Shown: one piece after another, positions 6,903 through 16,500 of the stretch
How the letters are laid out: every line of letters starts with the position of its first letter
How positions within the stretch are numbered: position 1 is the first letter of the stretch
Assembly: GCA_964567125.1 (NCBI GenBank)
Contig: CAZMLC010000053.1
Location: 1 to 20,434, forward strand
Source: CAZMLC01 sp964567125
Lineage (GTDB): Bacteria; Verrucomicrobiota; Kiritimatiellia; RFP12; UBA1067
Length of the DNA stretch: 20,434 nt
Direction: 5' to 3'
Notes under the pieces: generated by a model
The model's input: the letters and a program-made list of their open reading frames with translations, nothing else
Told to the model about the DNA's origin: nothing
The model's database searches: none
Translations under genes and position numbers: made by a program

Positions 6903-9671
6903 TTATTTTAAAACCTCGCTGATTTTTGCGGCCAGAAGCGCTTTCGAGAAGGGCTTCTGAATAAAATGCATGCCTTCGTCCAATACGCCGTGCTGCGCAA
7001 TAATATCGGACGTGTATCCGGACATGAAGAGGAGCTTGATGTTTGGGTAGGTCGATGTGAGCGTACAGGCCAGATCGCGGCCATTCATTTCCGGCATGAT
7101 GACGTCGGTCATGAGCAAATCGATCTTGCCGGAATACTCCTTGGCCAGCTGGATGGCTTCGCCGGGGGTGGAGGCCGAGAGCATGGTGTAGCCTAGCTCC
7201 TTCAGGATGTGCGTGACCGACTTCAGGATGGTTTTTTCGTCCTCCACCAGCAGGATCGTCTCGCCGTTCGCGGCCGATGTCGCGGCGGCAGTCTGTTCAG
7301 TTTTCTGTGGTGTTTTGGGGATATGACGCGGCAGGTAGATCGTAAAGGTCGATCCGAGGTTCAGTTCGCTGCTGACCGTGACAAAGCCTCTGTTCTGCTT
7401 GACGATGCCGTAGACCGTGGCGAGCCCCAGACCGGTTCCTTTGCTCCGCGCTTTGGTGGTAAAGAAGGGTTCGAACAGGTGGCTCAGGACTTCGGCATCC
7501 ATGCCGCAGCCGTTGTCGCTGACAGCCAGGCGGACATAATCCCCGGGGGCTGATCCAGCGTGCTGGGCGCAATAACTTTCATCCAGAAGCGCATTGTCCG
7601 TTTCAATGGTGATCTTACCTGCGGTTACGATGGCATCGCGGGCATTGACGCAGAGGTTGGTTAGAATCTGGTTGATCTGCGAGGGATCTGCCAGAACATT
7701 GCCAAGGTTCGCACCGGGTTTCCAGACCAGGTTGATATCTTCGCCGATGAGCCGCTGCAGAAGCTTGAGAATGCCGGCGACAGTCTGGTTCAAGTCAAGC
7801 GCTTTTGGCGCGATGGTCTGTTTGCGGGCAAAGGCGAGTAGCTGGCCTGTGAGTGCCGCCGAGTGCCAGGCTGAGATGCGGATCTGTTCGAGGTCCTCGC
7901 GCAGTGGATCGTCCGGCAGGACGCGTTCGAGCGCCAGCTCGGCATGACCCAAGATGGCCTGGAGCATATTGTTGAAGTCATGGGCTACGCCGCCGGCCAG
8001 ACGACCGATCGACTCCATCTTCTGCACCTGGGCGAACTGGTTCTGGAGTTCCTCTTTTTCTTCTTCTGCCCGCTTGCGCGCGGTGATGTCAGGAAAGATG
8101 ATGAAGCCGGCAATGACGTTGCCGGAAGAGTCGCGGATGGGGACACCTTCGGCTTCGCACCAGCGGACATTTCCCTTGCTGTCGGTCAACTGGATGAGCT
8201 GGGCGTGGACCGCCTCGCCGCGCAGGGCCTTTGCGATCGGTTCTTCGTCGTGAGGGATAATGGTTCCGTCCGGGGTCCGGTCGACCCAGCTCCACTCAAC
8301 GTCGCTTAGCCTCCGGCCCGTGAAGTTGGCGTCAGGGACGCCGAAAAAGCGCAGGCAGGCATCATTAATCAACCGGATGACGTTATCTTTAGCCGTGACC
8401 ATGGCCATGGGGACCGGGGACTGTTCCACCACAGCGGCGAGCAGTTGGTTGGTCTGCTGCAACTCTTTTTCTGCGCGTTTGCGTTCCGTAATATCGCGCG
8501 AGATGCTGAGGACTGCGGGGACTCCCTGCCAGGGAATGCGCACTTCATGGATTTCCACGTCGACGAGCATGCCTGTTGCCGAACGGCAGGTGGTTTCAAA
8601 AACGCGCGGACGGCCCTCAAGCGCGTGCTGCATGTTTTCGTCCACGCCCTCGGTGCGCTGCGTCGGGATAAACTCCGAAATGTTGCGGCCGATGAGCGTT
8701 TCGCGCGGCAATCCTACGCGGTTGCACAAGGTTTCATTGGCATCGAGAACGGTGCCGTCCATGGCATGGATCCACATGCCGTCCGGTGTTGCGGCGAACA
8801 AGCCGCGATAGCGCGATTTGCTTTCACGCAGTTCGCGGGTACGCACTTCAAGCAGATCCTCCGCACGCAGCAACGTGCGTTCGCGGCGGGCGCGTACGCA
8901 GAGTTCGATCAAGGTCTCGGGGGCGAAAGGTTTGTGTAGATAGGCGGCTGCGCCGCGTCGCATCCAGTCCAGGGCGCGTTCCGGCGACATATCGCCGCTG
9001 ATCAACACGCAGGCGCACTCGGTTTTTTCGGCGCGGTCCGGCACTTCCGGGCGTTTAGCGTGGAAGGCGTCGAGCAGGATATCGCCCGTACCGTCGGGAA
9101 GATAATAATCAATTACAGCGACATCATAGGATTTCTTATCAAAAGCCGCTATGGCTTCGCGAATCGTGTGTGCGATATCGGTCGCATAGCCATGGTTGGC
9201 GAGAATCTGCTGGAGCAGGCGGGCGAGCGACACGTCATCTTCAACGAGCAGTACGCGCGGCAGGCGGCGTGTAAAATTGCCGGAGAGCAGGGCGTGGGCC
9301 AGCGTTGTAAACTCTTTGCCATTGACGGGCACGGAAAGAAAGGCGTCGGCCTTGGCATCGATCGCGATGCGCTCCGGATGGTCGCCCGCAAACGTGGCCG
9401 AAACAATCAGGATGGGGATCTTGTTGAAGGCGGGGTATTCGAGTGAGCGCAGCAGGTGGCAGAAGCGCCAGCCATCGATACCGGGCATATAGAGATCCGT
9501 GACGATCAGATTGGGCGGGTTTTCCGGATCCATGGCGCTCAGAGCTGCTTCGACACCGGAAAAGGGAAGCGGTTCGATATCGGTCTTCCGCAGGAGTGCG
9601 CACAGCACATGAAGCTGGGCGGAATGGTCGTTGACGACCACGGCTGTCGCTTTAGGTTTTGTTTCGTTCAC
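6903..9671 (-). CDS. Hybrid sensor histidine kinase, REC-REC-PAS-PAS-HisKA-HATPase-REC
   Basis: 922 residues, soluble, no transmembrane segment. The start is GTG at 9671, with AGGAG 8 bases upstream; it overlaps the preceding gene's stop by 4 bases (GTGA). Two receivers come first. REC1 (~8-130) has D59 but only half the acidic pair and Val114 where the conserved Lys is expected (LSVPV). REC2 (~138-260) is intact (EDD, D188, HKPF). PAS domains occupy ~285-400 and ~405-535, each ending in a DIT-type motif. The kinase core has H564 in GGVAHDFNN, an N box NLCVNARDAI, G1 SDNGCGMD, FEPFFTTK and GTGLGL. A C-terminal receiver (~803-922) carries D856 and K906. Two N-terminal receivers suggest it is controlled by phosphotransfer from the operon's other kinases. 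It is the last gene of the operon and is followed by a terminator. No output domain is present. Confidence 0.92.
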   Translation of the reverse strand: MNETKPKATAVVVNDHSAQLHVLCALLRKTDIEPLPFSGVEAALSAMDPENPPNLIVTDLYMPGIDGWRFCHLLRSLEYPAFNKIPILIVSATFAGDHPERIAIDAKADAFLSVPVNGKEFTTLAHALLSGNFTRRLPRVLLVEDDVSLARLLQQILANHGYATDIAHTIREAIAAFDKKSYDVAVIDYYLPDGTGDILLDAFHAKRPEVPDRAEKTECACVLISGDMSPERALDWMRRGAAAYLHKPFAPETLIELCVRARRERTLLRAEDLLEVRTRELRESKSRYRGLFAATPDGMWIHAMDGTVLDANETLCNRVGLPRETLIGRNISEFIPTQRTEGVDENMQHALEGRPRVFETTCRSATGMLVDVEIHEVRIPWQGVPAVLSISRDITERKRAEKELQQTNQLLAAVVEQSPVPMAMVTAKDNVIRLINDACLRFFGVPDANFTGRRLSDVEWSWVDRTPDGTIIPHDEEPIAKALRGEAVHAQLIQLTDSKGNVRWCEAEGVPIRDSSGNVIAGFIIFPDITARKRAEEEKEELQNQFAQVQKMESIGRLAGGVAHDFNNMLQAILGHAELALERVLPDDPLREDLEQIRISAWHSAALTGQLLAFARKQTIAPKALDLNQTVAGILKLLQRLIGEDINLVWKPGANLGNVLADPSQINQILTNLCVNARDAIVTAGKITIETDNALLDESYCAQHAGSAPGDYVRLAVSDNGCGMDAEVLSHLFEPFFTTKARSKGTGLGLATVYGIVKQNRGFVTVSSELNLGSTFTIYLPRHIPKTPQKTEQTAAATSAANGETILLVEDEKTILKSVTHILKELGYTMLSASTPGEAIQLAKEYSGKIDLLMTDVIMPEMNGRDLACTLTSTYPNIKLLFMSGYTSDIIAQHGVLDEGMHFIQKPFSKALLAAKISEVLK

Positions 9672-12211
9672 GTTACATTCTCCTTGCCGCTTTCGCTGCT
9701 GCCTTTTGCAAATCCTTCTTTTCGATATGCGGTATGCTGCTTAAATACATCATATGCGGCGCTAAGCGTCTCCATACGCAGCGCCAGACCTTCCAGATCC
9801 CCGCTCCGTCCGGCCTGTTCCATCTCGGTCGCAATGGTGCAGATGGTCTGGCCGCCGACGTTGGCGGCTGCGCCTTTGATGGTGTGCGCCTGGCGTTGGG
9901 CTCTTGCGCTATCGCCGGCGGCCAGAGCTTGGCGGAGGGCTTCGATCTGGCGCGGCATATCGGACAGAAACTCATCAAGAATCATGGCGACGAGTTCCTT
10001 GTCGTCCATAAGGCGTTCGAACATGCCGGCTTCGTCCCAGATCGCGGGTGATGGTAGGCTTTCGGCGCTGGTCTCTTTTTCCTGAAAATCAGCGGCGGAC
10101 GGTTGTCCGTTGGTTGCCGCGGGGAGCCATTTTTTCAGCACATCGGCTAACGATTTGGGCGTTACCGGCTTGGTCACATAGTCATTCATGCCGGAAGCGA
10201 GACACTTTTCCAAGTCGCTCTTAAAGGCGTGCGCGGTCATGGCGATGACGGGAATGGTAGGGTTGCAGATCCGCGCGTTGCCATTGCGGATGATGGCGGT
10301 TGCTTCATACCCGTCCATCACAGGCATCTGGATGTCCATCATGACGATGTCGAAGGTGTGTTCGTTCAGCGTGTCAACCGCTTCCTGTCCATTTGCAACG
10401 ATGTCAATCTGGCATCCCAGTTTCCGGAAGATACCGGCCGCTACCTTCTGGTTCACCGCATTGTCTTCGGCGAGAAGCACGCGGGGACGTCGCGCGGTGT
10501 AGGCGGTTGTTGCGATTTTCGTAGCCGGTACGCCTGCTTTCCTGCCAGGATTTATCACGTCGCTCAGGCAATGTACGAGCTGGGATCGTTTGACGGGTTT
10601 GCTCAGGTACGCATTAAACCCGATGGACGCAAAACGCGAAAGGTAGTCTTTGCGTATGATCGGGGCGAGCATGACGAGTTTGGTGTCCTTGAAGTCCGGG
10701 TTATTCCGGATGTCTTGCACGAGCGTGGTGCAATCCCTGTCTGGAATCTGCATATCCAGCACGGCAATCGTATAGGGCATCTTGTTTTTCGCTGCGCGTT
10801 CCAGATGCGCCCACAATTCATCGGCCGTGGAGACGATCGTCGATGCGCATGAAAGCGATGCCAGGCGGGCTTTGAGGATCATCCGGCCAAACGTCGTGCT
10901 CTCGACGGCGATGATGCGGCTGTCTTTGAAATCCGCGGTGTTGTCGGCGAGCGGTGCGGTCTCGTGCTGGTCGGTGACGGGAACGGTGAACCAGAAACAG
11001 GACCCTTTGCCGAGTTCGCTTTCAAAGCCGATTCCACCGCCCATGAGTTCGGTGAAGCGTTTGGAGATGGCGAGCCCCAGGCCTGTTCCGCCGAATTTGC
11101 GCGTGGTGGAGGCATCGACCTGGCTGAACGCAGTGAAGAGGCGATGCTTTTTATCGTGCGGAATGCCGATACCCGTGTCGAGGACAGAGAATTTGAGTAT
11201 GCGTTTATCGTTTTCGGTGAGCGTGGAGACACTGACGAGGACATGGCCTTTTTCGGTAAACTTGATGGCGTTGCTGATGAAATTGATCAGCACTTGCCGT
11301 ATGCGCGTGGAATCCGCGCGGATGTAATCATGCACGTCAGGGTCGATCAGGTAGGCGATCTCGACGTTTTTGTTGAGCGATCGTGTTGTCATGACAGCGA
11401 CGACTTCCTCGATCAGGGTTTCCAGGTGGAAGTCATGATACTCCAGCTCGATCTTGCCGGCTTCGACTTTGGAAAAGTCCAGAATATCGTTGAGAATATC
11501 CAGCAGCGATTCGCCGCTGAAATGGATCGCTTCAATATATTCCCGCTGCAGATTGTCCAGCGGCGTGTCCATCATCAGGGAGGAGAGGCCGATGATCCCG
11601 TTCATGGGGGTCCGGATCTCATGGCTCATATTCGCGAGGAAGGAGCTTTTCATTTCGTTCGCGGATTTTGCCTCCTCGGCCAGGGACACGGTGCGATTGA
11701 TTGCATTTTCAAGGGCCTTCTCGACCTCCTTGCGCTCCTGAATTTCGCGTTGGAAATCGCGATTCATCCGGTCGAGGTTGGTGTTCACAGCCTTGAGATG
11801 GTCGGCCTGTTCTCTGAGGAGGCGTTTCTGACGGTCGAGCTCAATGAAGACCCTGACCTTGCTTTTGAGGATCGTGGGATCGATGGGTTTGAAAAGGTAG
11901 TCAACGGCACCGAGCTCATAACCCTTGAAAATATATTTCTGTTCGTGGCTGATGGCGGTCACGAAAATGATCGGGACGTGCTGCGTGTTCCTTTTCGCGC
12001 GCATGAGCTCGGCTGTTTCAAAGCCGTCCATCTCCGGCATCTGGACATCCATGAGGACCAGTGCATAGGGGTGGTCCAGCATCATGGAGAGGGCGCTGTT
12101 CCCCGATCGTGCTGTATGGATGCGGACGTCCAGCTCGGAGATCAACGCCTCCATGGCGATGAGATTCTCCTCCCGGTCGTCGACAATCAGAACATTGGGT
12201 TTCTCAGCCAT
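9668..12211 (-). CDS. BarA-like hybrid histidine kinase, REC-HisKA-HATPase-REC-REC-HPt
   Basis: 847 residues, cytoplasmic. The N-terminal receiver (1-125) is intact (D11, D12, D55, K108). A coiled coil (~128-190) leads into the kinase core: H197 in ANMSHEIRTP, N box NFISNAIKFT, G1 DTGIGIP, GGTGLGL. A second receiver (~430-555) keeps D486 and K538 but has AVES in place of the acidic pair, so it is probably poorly phosphorylated. The third receiver (~576-697) is complete (EDN, D626, K681). An HPt domain (~735-830) has H776 in QAHTIKGAAANVGG. This is a full His-Asp-His phosphorelay in one chain, and the only HPt of the operon, making it the natural hub for passing phosphate to the neighbouring kinases or to an unlinked regulator. 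ATG 12211 lies 1 base past the cheB stop, with AGGA upstream inside cheB. The C-terminus overlaps the next gene by 4 bases. Confidence 0.93.
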   Translation of the reverse strand: MAEKPNVLIVDDREENLIAMEALISELDVRIHTARSGNSALSMMLDHPYALVLMDVQMPEMDGFETAELMRAKRNTQHVPIIFVTAISHEQKYIFKGYELGAVDYLFKPIDPTILKSKVRVFIELDRQKRLLREQADHLKAVNTNLDRMNRDFQREIQERKEVEKALENAINRTVSLAEEAKSANEMKSSFLANMSHEIRTPMNGIIGLSSLMMDTPLDNLQREYIEAIHFSGESLLDILNDILDFSKVEAGKIELEYHDFHLETLIEEVVAVMTTRSLNKNVEIAYLIDPDVHDYIRADSTRIRQVLINFISNAIKFTEKGHVLVSVSTLTENDKRILKFSVLDTGIGIPHDKKHRLFTAFSQVDASTTRKFGGTGLGLAISKRFTELMGGGIGFESELGKGSCFWFTVPVTDQHETAPLADNTADFKDSRIIAVESTTFGRMILKARLASLSCASTIVSTADELWAHLERAAKNKMPYTIAVLDMQIPDRDCTTLVQDIRNNPDFKDTKLVMLAPIIRKDYLSRFASIGFNAYLSKPVKRSQLVHCLSDVINPGRKAGVPATKIATTAYTARRPRVLLAEDNAVNQKVAAGIFRKLGCQIDIVANGQEAVDTLNEHTFDIVMMDIQMPVMDGYEATAIIRNGNARICNPTIPVIAMTAHAFKSDLEKCLASGMNDYVTKPVTPKSLADVLKKWLPAATNGQPSAADFQEKETSAESLPSPAIWDEAGMFERLMDDKELVAMILDEFLSDMPRQIEALRQALAAGDSARAQRQAHTIKGAAANVGGQTICTIATEMEQAGRSGDLEGLALRMETLSAAYDVFKQHTAYRKEGFAKGSSESGKENVT

Positions 12212-12212
12212 T

Positions 12213-12782
12213 TTAGCAGATCCTATTCAGCACTGCGGCGATACCTTCAAGGGTTAGCACGTAATCCGGATTGCCGACAGCCTCAAGCGCCGATTGCGGC
12301 ATGGCCGGGACCTCCGCCGATTCCGGCGCTTGGATAATGGCGAGGCCGCCCGCCTCTTTTATGCATTTCAGCCCTTTGCTGCCGTCATTGTTTGCACCGG
12401 TCAAGACAATGCCGATCAGATCGGCGGCGAAGACATCCGCGGCGGATTCAAAAAGGACGTCGATCGAAGGGCGTGAATAATTGACGCGCTCGTCGAGGGA
12501 AAGCGACAGGGTTTCGTTGGACTCGACAAGCAGGTGGTAGTTGGCTGGCGCGATGTAGACCGTGCCGGGCATCAGCTTTTCCTTTTCATCGGCCTCCTTG
12601 ACGTTCAGGGCCGATGTGGCATCCAGATGACGCGCCATGTAGTCGCCGGCGTTCGGACCGGTATGCTGAACGATAATGATGGGCACAGAGAGCTCCTTCT
12701 TCAGCAGTCCCAATATGGTTTTCAAAGCCATGAGACCACCTGCCGAAGACCCGATTACAACTGCTCTGTATTGCCGGTTCAT
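12213..12782 (-). CDS. cheB: CheB-type protein-glutamate methylesterase, catalytic domain only
   Basis: 189 residues comprising just the methylesterase domain; classical CheB (~350 aa) has an N-terminal receiver that is absent here. The catalytic triad is visible: S13 in VIGSSAGG, H40 in VQHTG and D133 in LTGANNDGSKG. PGTVYIAPANYH is a further family block. In chemotaxis, CheB removes methyl groups from (and deamidates) glutamates of MCP receptors, opposing CheR. No MCP is encoded here, so the substrate is unknown. Without its own receiver, activity cannot be switched by phosphorylation in the usual way, although a partner receiver from the adjacent kinases could do so in trans. The ATG overlaps the cheR stop by 4 bases (ATGA) and the stop is 1 base from the next gene, so the stoichiometry is probably fixed by translational coupling. 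Confidence 0.93.
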   Translation of the reverse strand: MNRQYRAVVIGSSAGGLMALKTILGLLKKELSVPIIIVQHTGPNAGDYMARHLDATSALNVKEADEKEKLMPGTVYIAPANYHLLVESNETLSLSLDERVNYSRPSIDVLFESAADVFAADLIGIVLTGANNDGSKGLKCIKEAGGLAIIQAPESAEVPAMPQSALEAVGNPDYVLTLEGIAAVLNRIC

Positions 12783-13594
12783 TCGTATTTTCGCCTGAAG
12801 ATCCGCTCCTTTTCATCGATAGGCTCGAAAAGGTGTTTACACTCAGGGCTGATCGATTCCTTATTGCCCAAGCACAGTAGGCCGCCGGGGCAAAGGCTTT
12901 CCCAGAACAGCTTCAGGACCCTGGTTTGCAGGGTCCGGTCAAAATAGATCATGACGTTGCGGCAGACAACCATGTTTACTTCGCTGAAGACGGAATCCAG
13001 CGTCAGGTTGTGCTCCGCAAACATGATGTTATTCTTGAGGGATTTGTCGATCAGCGCATAGTCATAATTCGCGGTATAATAGTCGGAAAAGGACTCCTTA
13101 CCTCCGGACCGGATATAGTTCTCGGTATACCCTTTGAGGCTCTCGATTTTGTAGACGCCTTTGCGCGCCTCTTCCAGTACGGTCGGACTAAAATCCGTGC
13201 CGTAGAGTTTGCATCGTTCGTAGAGTCCCTCTTCTTTCAGCAGGATGGCCATGGAGTAGACCTCCTCGCCGCTGGCGCATCCCGCATGCCAGATCTTCAC
13301 ATGCGGCCACGTCGCCAGAATCGGAAGGGCCTTTTGCCGGAGCGCGGCGTAAAATCCCGGATCCCTGAACATTTCAGTCACGTTGATCGAGAGCTGGTGC
13401 AGCAGGCTCTCCATGAACGCATCGTCATGGATGACCAGGTGGATCATCTGCGAGATGTTGGGCAGGTTGTTGAGCGCCTGCACATGCTTGATGCGCCGCT
13501 TGATGTGCGCTTGGGAATAGTTGCGGAAATCATGCCCTGATTTCTCAAAGAGGGCTTCAAGCAGGCACTTGATCTCGATATCCTCGTGGTTCAT
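12779..13594 (-). CDS. cheR: CheR-type protein-glutamate O-methyltransferase
   Basis: 271 residues, the standard CheR length. The N-terminal helical domain (~1-75) is followed by the SAM-dependent methyltransferase fold. Motifs are NVTEMFRDP (71-79), WHAGCASGEEVYSMA (102-116, the SAM-binding loop), YGTDFS (131-136) with an acidic residue for the SAM ribose, and VVCRNVMIYFD (209-219). The enzyme transfers methyl groups from SAM to glutamates of a receptor or sensor protein. It overlaps the stop of the upstream kinase and the start of cheB by 4 bases each. No chemoreceptor, CheA or CheW lies nearby. Pairing with a receiver-less CheB inside a hybrid-kinase operon suggests it modifies one of the kinases, possibly the glutamate-rich helix of the upstream gene. 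That target is inference. Confidence 0.94.
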   Translation of the reverse strand: MNHEDIEIKCLLEALFEKSGHDFRNYSQAHIKRRIKHVQALNNLPNISQMIHLVIHDDAFMESLLHQLSINVTEMFRDPGFYAALRQKALPILATWPHVKIWHAGCASGEEVYSMAILLKEEGLYERCKLYGTDFSPTVLEEARKGVYKIESLKGYTENYIRSGGKESFSDYYTANYDYALIDKSLKNNIMFAEHNLTLDSVFSEVNMVVCRNVMIYFDRTLQTRVLKLFWESLCPGGLLCLGNKESISPECKHLFEPIDEKERIFRRKYE

Positions 13595-16500
13595 TGGTAA
13601 AGCCAGACCCTTAAGAGCGAGATCAATTTGTCCGTATCAATCGGCTTGGAGAGATAATCGTTGGCTCCGGCCTCGATGCATTTCGCGCGATCGCCCTTCA
13701 TCGCTTTTGCGGTCAACGCGATGATCGGTATCTTGGAAAATGCGCTGCGCTTGCGTATTTCGCGCATCGCCTCATACCCATCCATTTCAGGCATCATGAT
13801 GTCCATCAGCACGATGTTCGTCTTGGGATTATCTTCAAGCTTGGTTATGCCTTCACGTCCGTTTCTCCCCACGATCACATTGAGTCCAGCATATTCCAGC
13901 ACGCTGGAAAGGGCGAAGACATTGCGCATGTCGTCATCGACGACCAGCACGGTCTTATCCTTGAATACGGCGTCTTTATCGCGGGCCATCCGCAGCATCT
14001 TCTGCTGGTCGGCGGGGAGATCCTTTTCAATGCGGTGGAGAAAGAGGCTGGTCTCATCCAGCAACCGTTCCGGCGAGCGGACGCCTTTTACGATGATCGA
14101 CTCTGCATATTTGCGCAGCTCAGCCTCCTCTTCATCGCTGAGGTCTTTCCCCGTGTAAATGATGATCGGGATGTCGCGCACGGCCTCGTCGTTGCTGATT
14201 TTTGCGAGCAGTTCGAATCCGTTCATGTCCTCAAGACCCAGATCGAGGATCATGGCATCGAAATGCTGCTTGCACAAGGCCTCAAGCGCTTCCGCGCCTT
14301 TGCCGACAGCCGTGATTTCGACATCGGGGGAGGAGATCAGTTCAATGATGCTGGTGCGCTGATTAGGGTCGTCCTCGACAAGCAGCAGCTTGCTGACGGA
14401 CTTGCTGATGACCGATTCGATACGTTCAAGCGCTTCGGAGATGCTCGCGTTGCTGACCGGTTTCGTGAGGAAGCCGATGGAGCCGCGCTTGAGCGCCTCA
14501 TGGGCACTCTCGGACACCGACATGATATGCACGGGGATATGCCGTGTTTCCGTGGAAGACTTGAGATTTTCCAGAACGGTCCAGCCATCGATGCCCGGTA
14601 GCTGAAGATCGAGGATAATGGCGTTGGGTTTCTGTCCTTTGACAAAGGCAAGCGCGTCTTCGCCCGTCATTTTGGTGACGCAGGTGAAGCCCCGTTCCGC
14701 GGCAAATCCGGAGAGGATCTTGGCGAAATGCGGGTCATCCTCGACGATCAGGAGCAGCTTGCCCTGGGCCCCGGTATTTTTCTCCTGCGTTGCGGCCGCA
14801 GGTGCGTTCGCGGGGTGCTGCACGTCGTCATCAGAAACGGATTGCAGGTGTTGCTCTTTGGCATCATGCGCCCGTTTTACGATCTGCTTGATGTCCTCGA
14901 TCCGCTGCTCACATTCAGCCGCCAGGAGCGTGTCACGCTTCTGCGGCCCTTTTTTGGTGAGGACTTCCGGAATATAGACGGTGAAGACCGAACCCTTGCC
15001 TAAGGTGCTCTCCATCTTGATTTCACCGCCGATGANNNNNNNNNNNNNNNNNNNNNNNNNNNNNNNNNNNNNNNNNNNNNNNNNNNNNNNNNNNNNNNNN
15101 NNNNNNNNNNNNNNNNNNNNNNNNNNNNNNNNNNNGTGAAGACCGAACCCTTGCCTAAGGTGCTCTCCATCTTGATTTCACCGCCGATGAGCTTGGCCAT
15201 TTCCCTGGAGATGGTCAGGCCAAGACCGGTCCCCGCGTATTTGCGGTTGACCGCGCCATCCACTTGCTGGAAGGCCTCGAACACGATTTTCTTTTTGGCG
15301 TCGGGAATGCCGATGCCGCTGTCGATGACCGAGAATGCCACGGTACTTGCCGGGTGGAGTCCGCTCGTCGAGAGGTCAACATCCGCGCCGGGGCGTCCTG
15401 CAATCACTTTGACGTAACCCTTCCCCGTAAACTTGAACGCGTTCGAAAGGAGATTTTTGAGGATCTGTTTCAGGCGCTGAGGATCGGTCTGGATCGTTCC
15501 CGGCAGGCCAGGCTCGATGTCAATGGTGAAGTCCAGATTCTTCTTCTGCGCAGTCTGTTCGAAGAGCTGGTGCAGGTCATTGCGCAATTCGCGCAATCCG
15601 GTCTCTTCGATCCGGATCTCCATTTTACCGGCTTCAACCTTTGAGAGGTCGAGGATCTCGTTGATCAGCTCAAGGAGATCCGCTCCCGAAGAGTGGATCG
15701 TCTTGGCGAACTCCTGCTGCTTGGTGGTCAGGTTCATCTCCTTGTTCTCCCCGAGCAGCTGCGAGAGAATCAGGATGCTGTTGAGAGGCGTCCTCAGCTC
15801 ATGCGACATGTTGGCAAGGAACTCGGATTTGTACTTGCTGGCCAGTTCGAGATCCTCGGCCTTCTTTTCGATTTCCAGCCGGGCTCTATTCAGCTCTTCG
15901 TTCTTGCGGCTGATCGAATTGCGCTGTTCCTCAAGGGCTTTTGTCCGCTCTTCCAATTCCTCGTTTGTGACGCGCAGCTCCTCTTGCTGGGACTGCAGTT
16001 GCGCTTCCGAAATCTTCAACGCCTTGGTCTGCTCCTCCAGCTCTTCATTCGCGACCTTGAGTTCCTCCTGTTGCGTCTGCAACTCTTCGTTCGCGACCTT
16101 GAGCTCCTCCTGCTGGGCTTGCAGCTCTTCAGCCTGCTGCTGGGTCTGTTCGAGCAACTGCCGCATCTTTACCCGCGCATTGGCTGAGGCGATGGCGATG
16201 GCAACGCCTTCGGCAATCATGTCCAGGAATTCTTCGGTCTGGCTGTCGAGCTCCTTCACGGTGGCGAGCTCCAGTACGCCGACGAGCTGGTTGCCGGCGA
16301 CGAGCGGCAGATCGACGATGTTGCGGGGAACGCATTCGCCGAGGCCCGAGTTGACGTAGACATAATCCGCGGGCACATTGGTCAGCAGGATCCTTTTCTT
16401 TTCAAGCGCGGCTTGTCCGACCAGACTTTCACCTATTTTAAATTCACACGATAAATTTTTGCGTTTCCTGTACCCATAGGTGCCGAGCAATTTGAGGGTC

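Noticed and set aside
10964..12337. 457-codon plus-strand open frame across the BarA-like kinase
   Set aside because: It is antisense to clear receiver and kinase motifs, has no recognisable domain and runs through a gene junction.
12213..13594. A chemotaxis operon controlling flagella
   Set aside because: Only CheR and CheB are present. There is no CheA, CheW, CheY-only protein, MCP or flagellar gene in the window.
14981..15190. 55-bp direct repeats as att sites, target-site duplications or a real tandem duplication
   Set aside because: They directly abut N runs, have the same length at two unrelated loci, and collapsing them repairs a gene. No mobile element genes are near.
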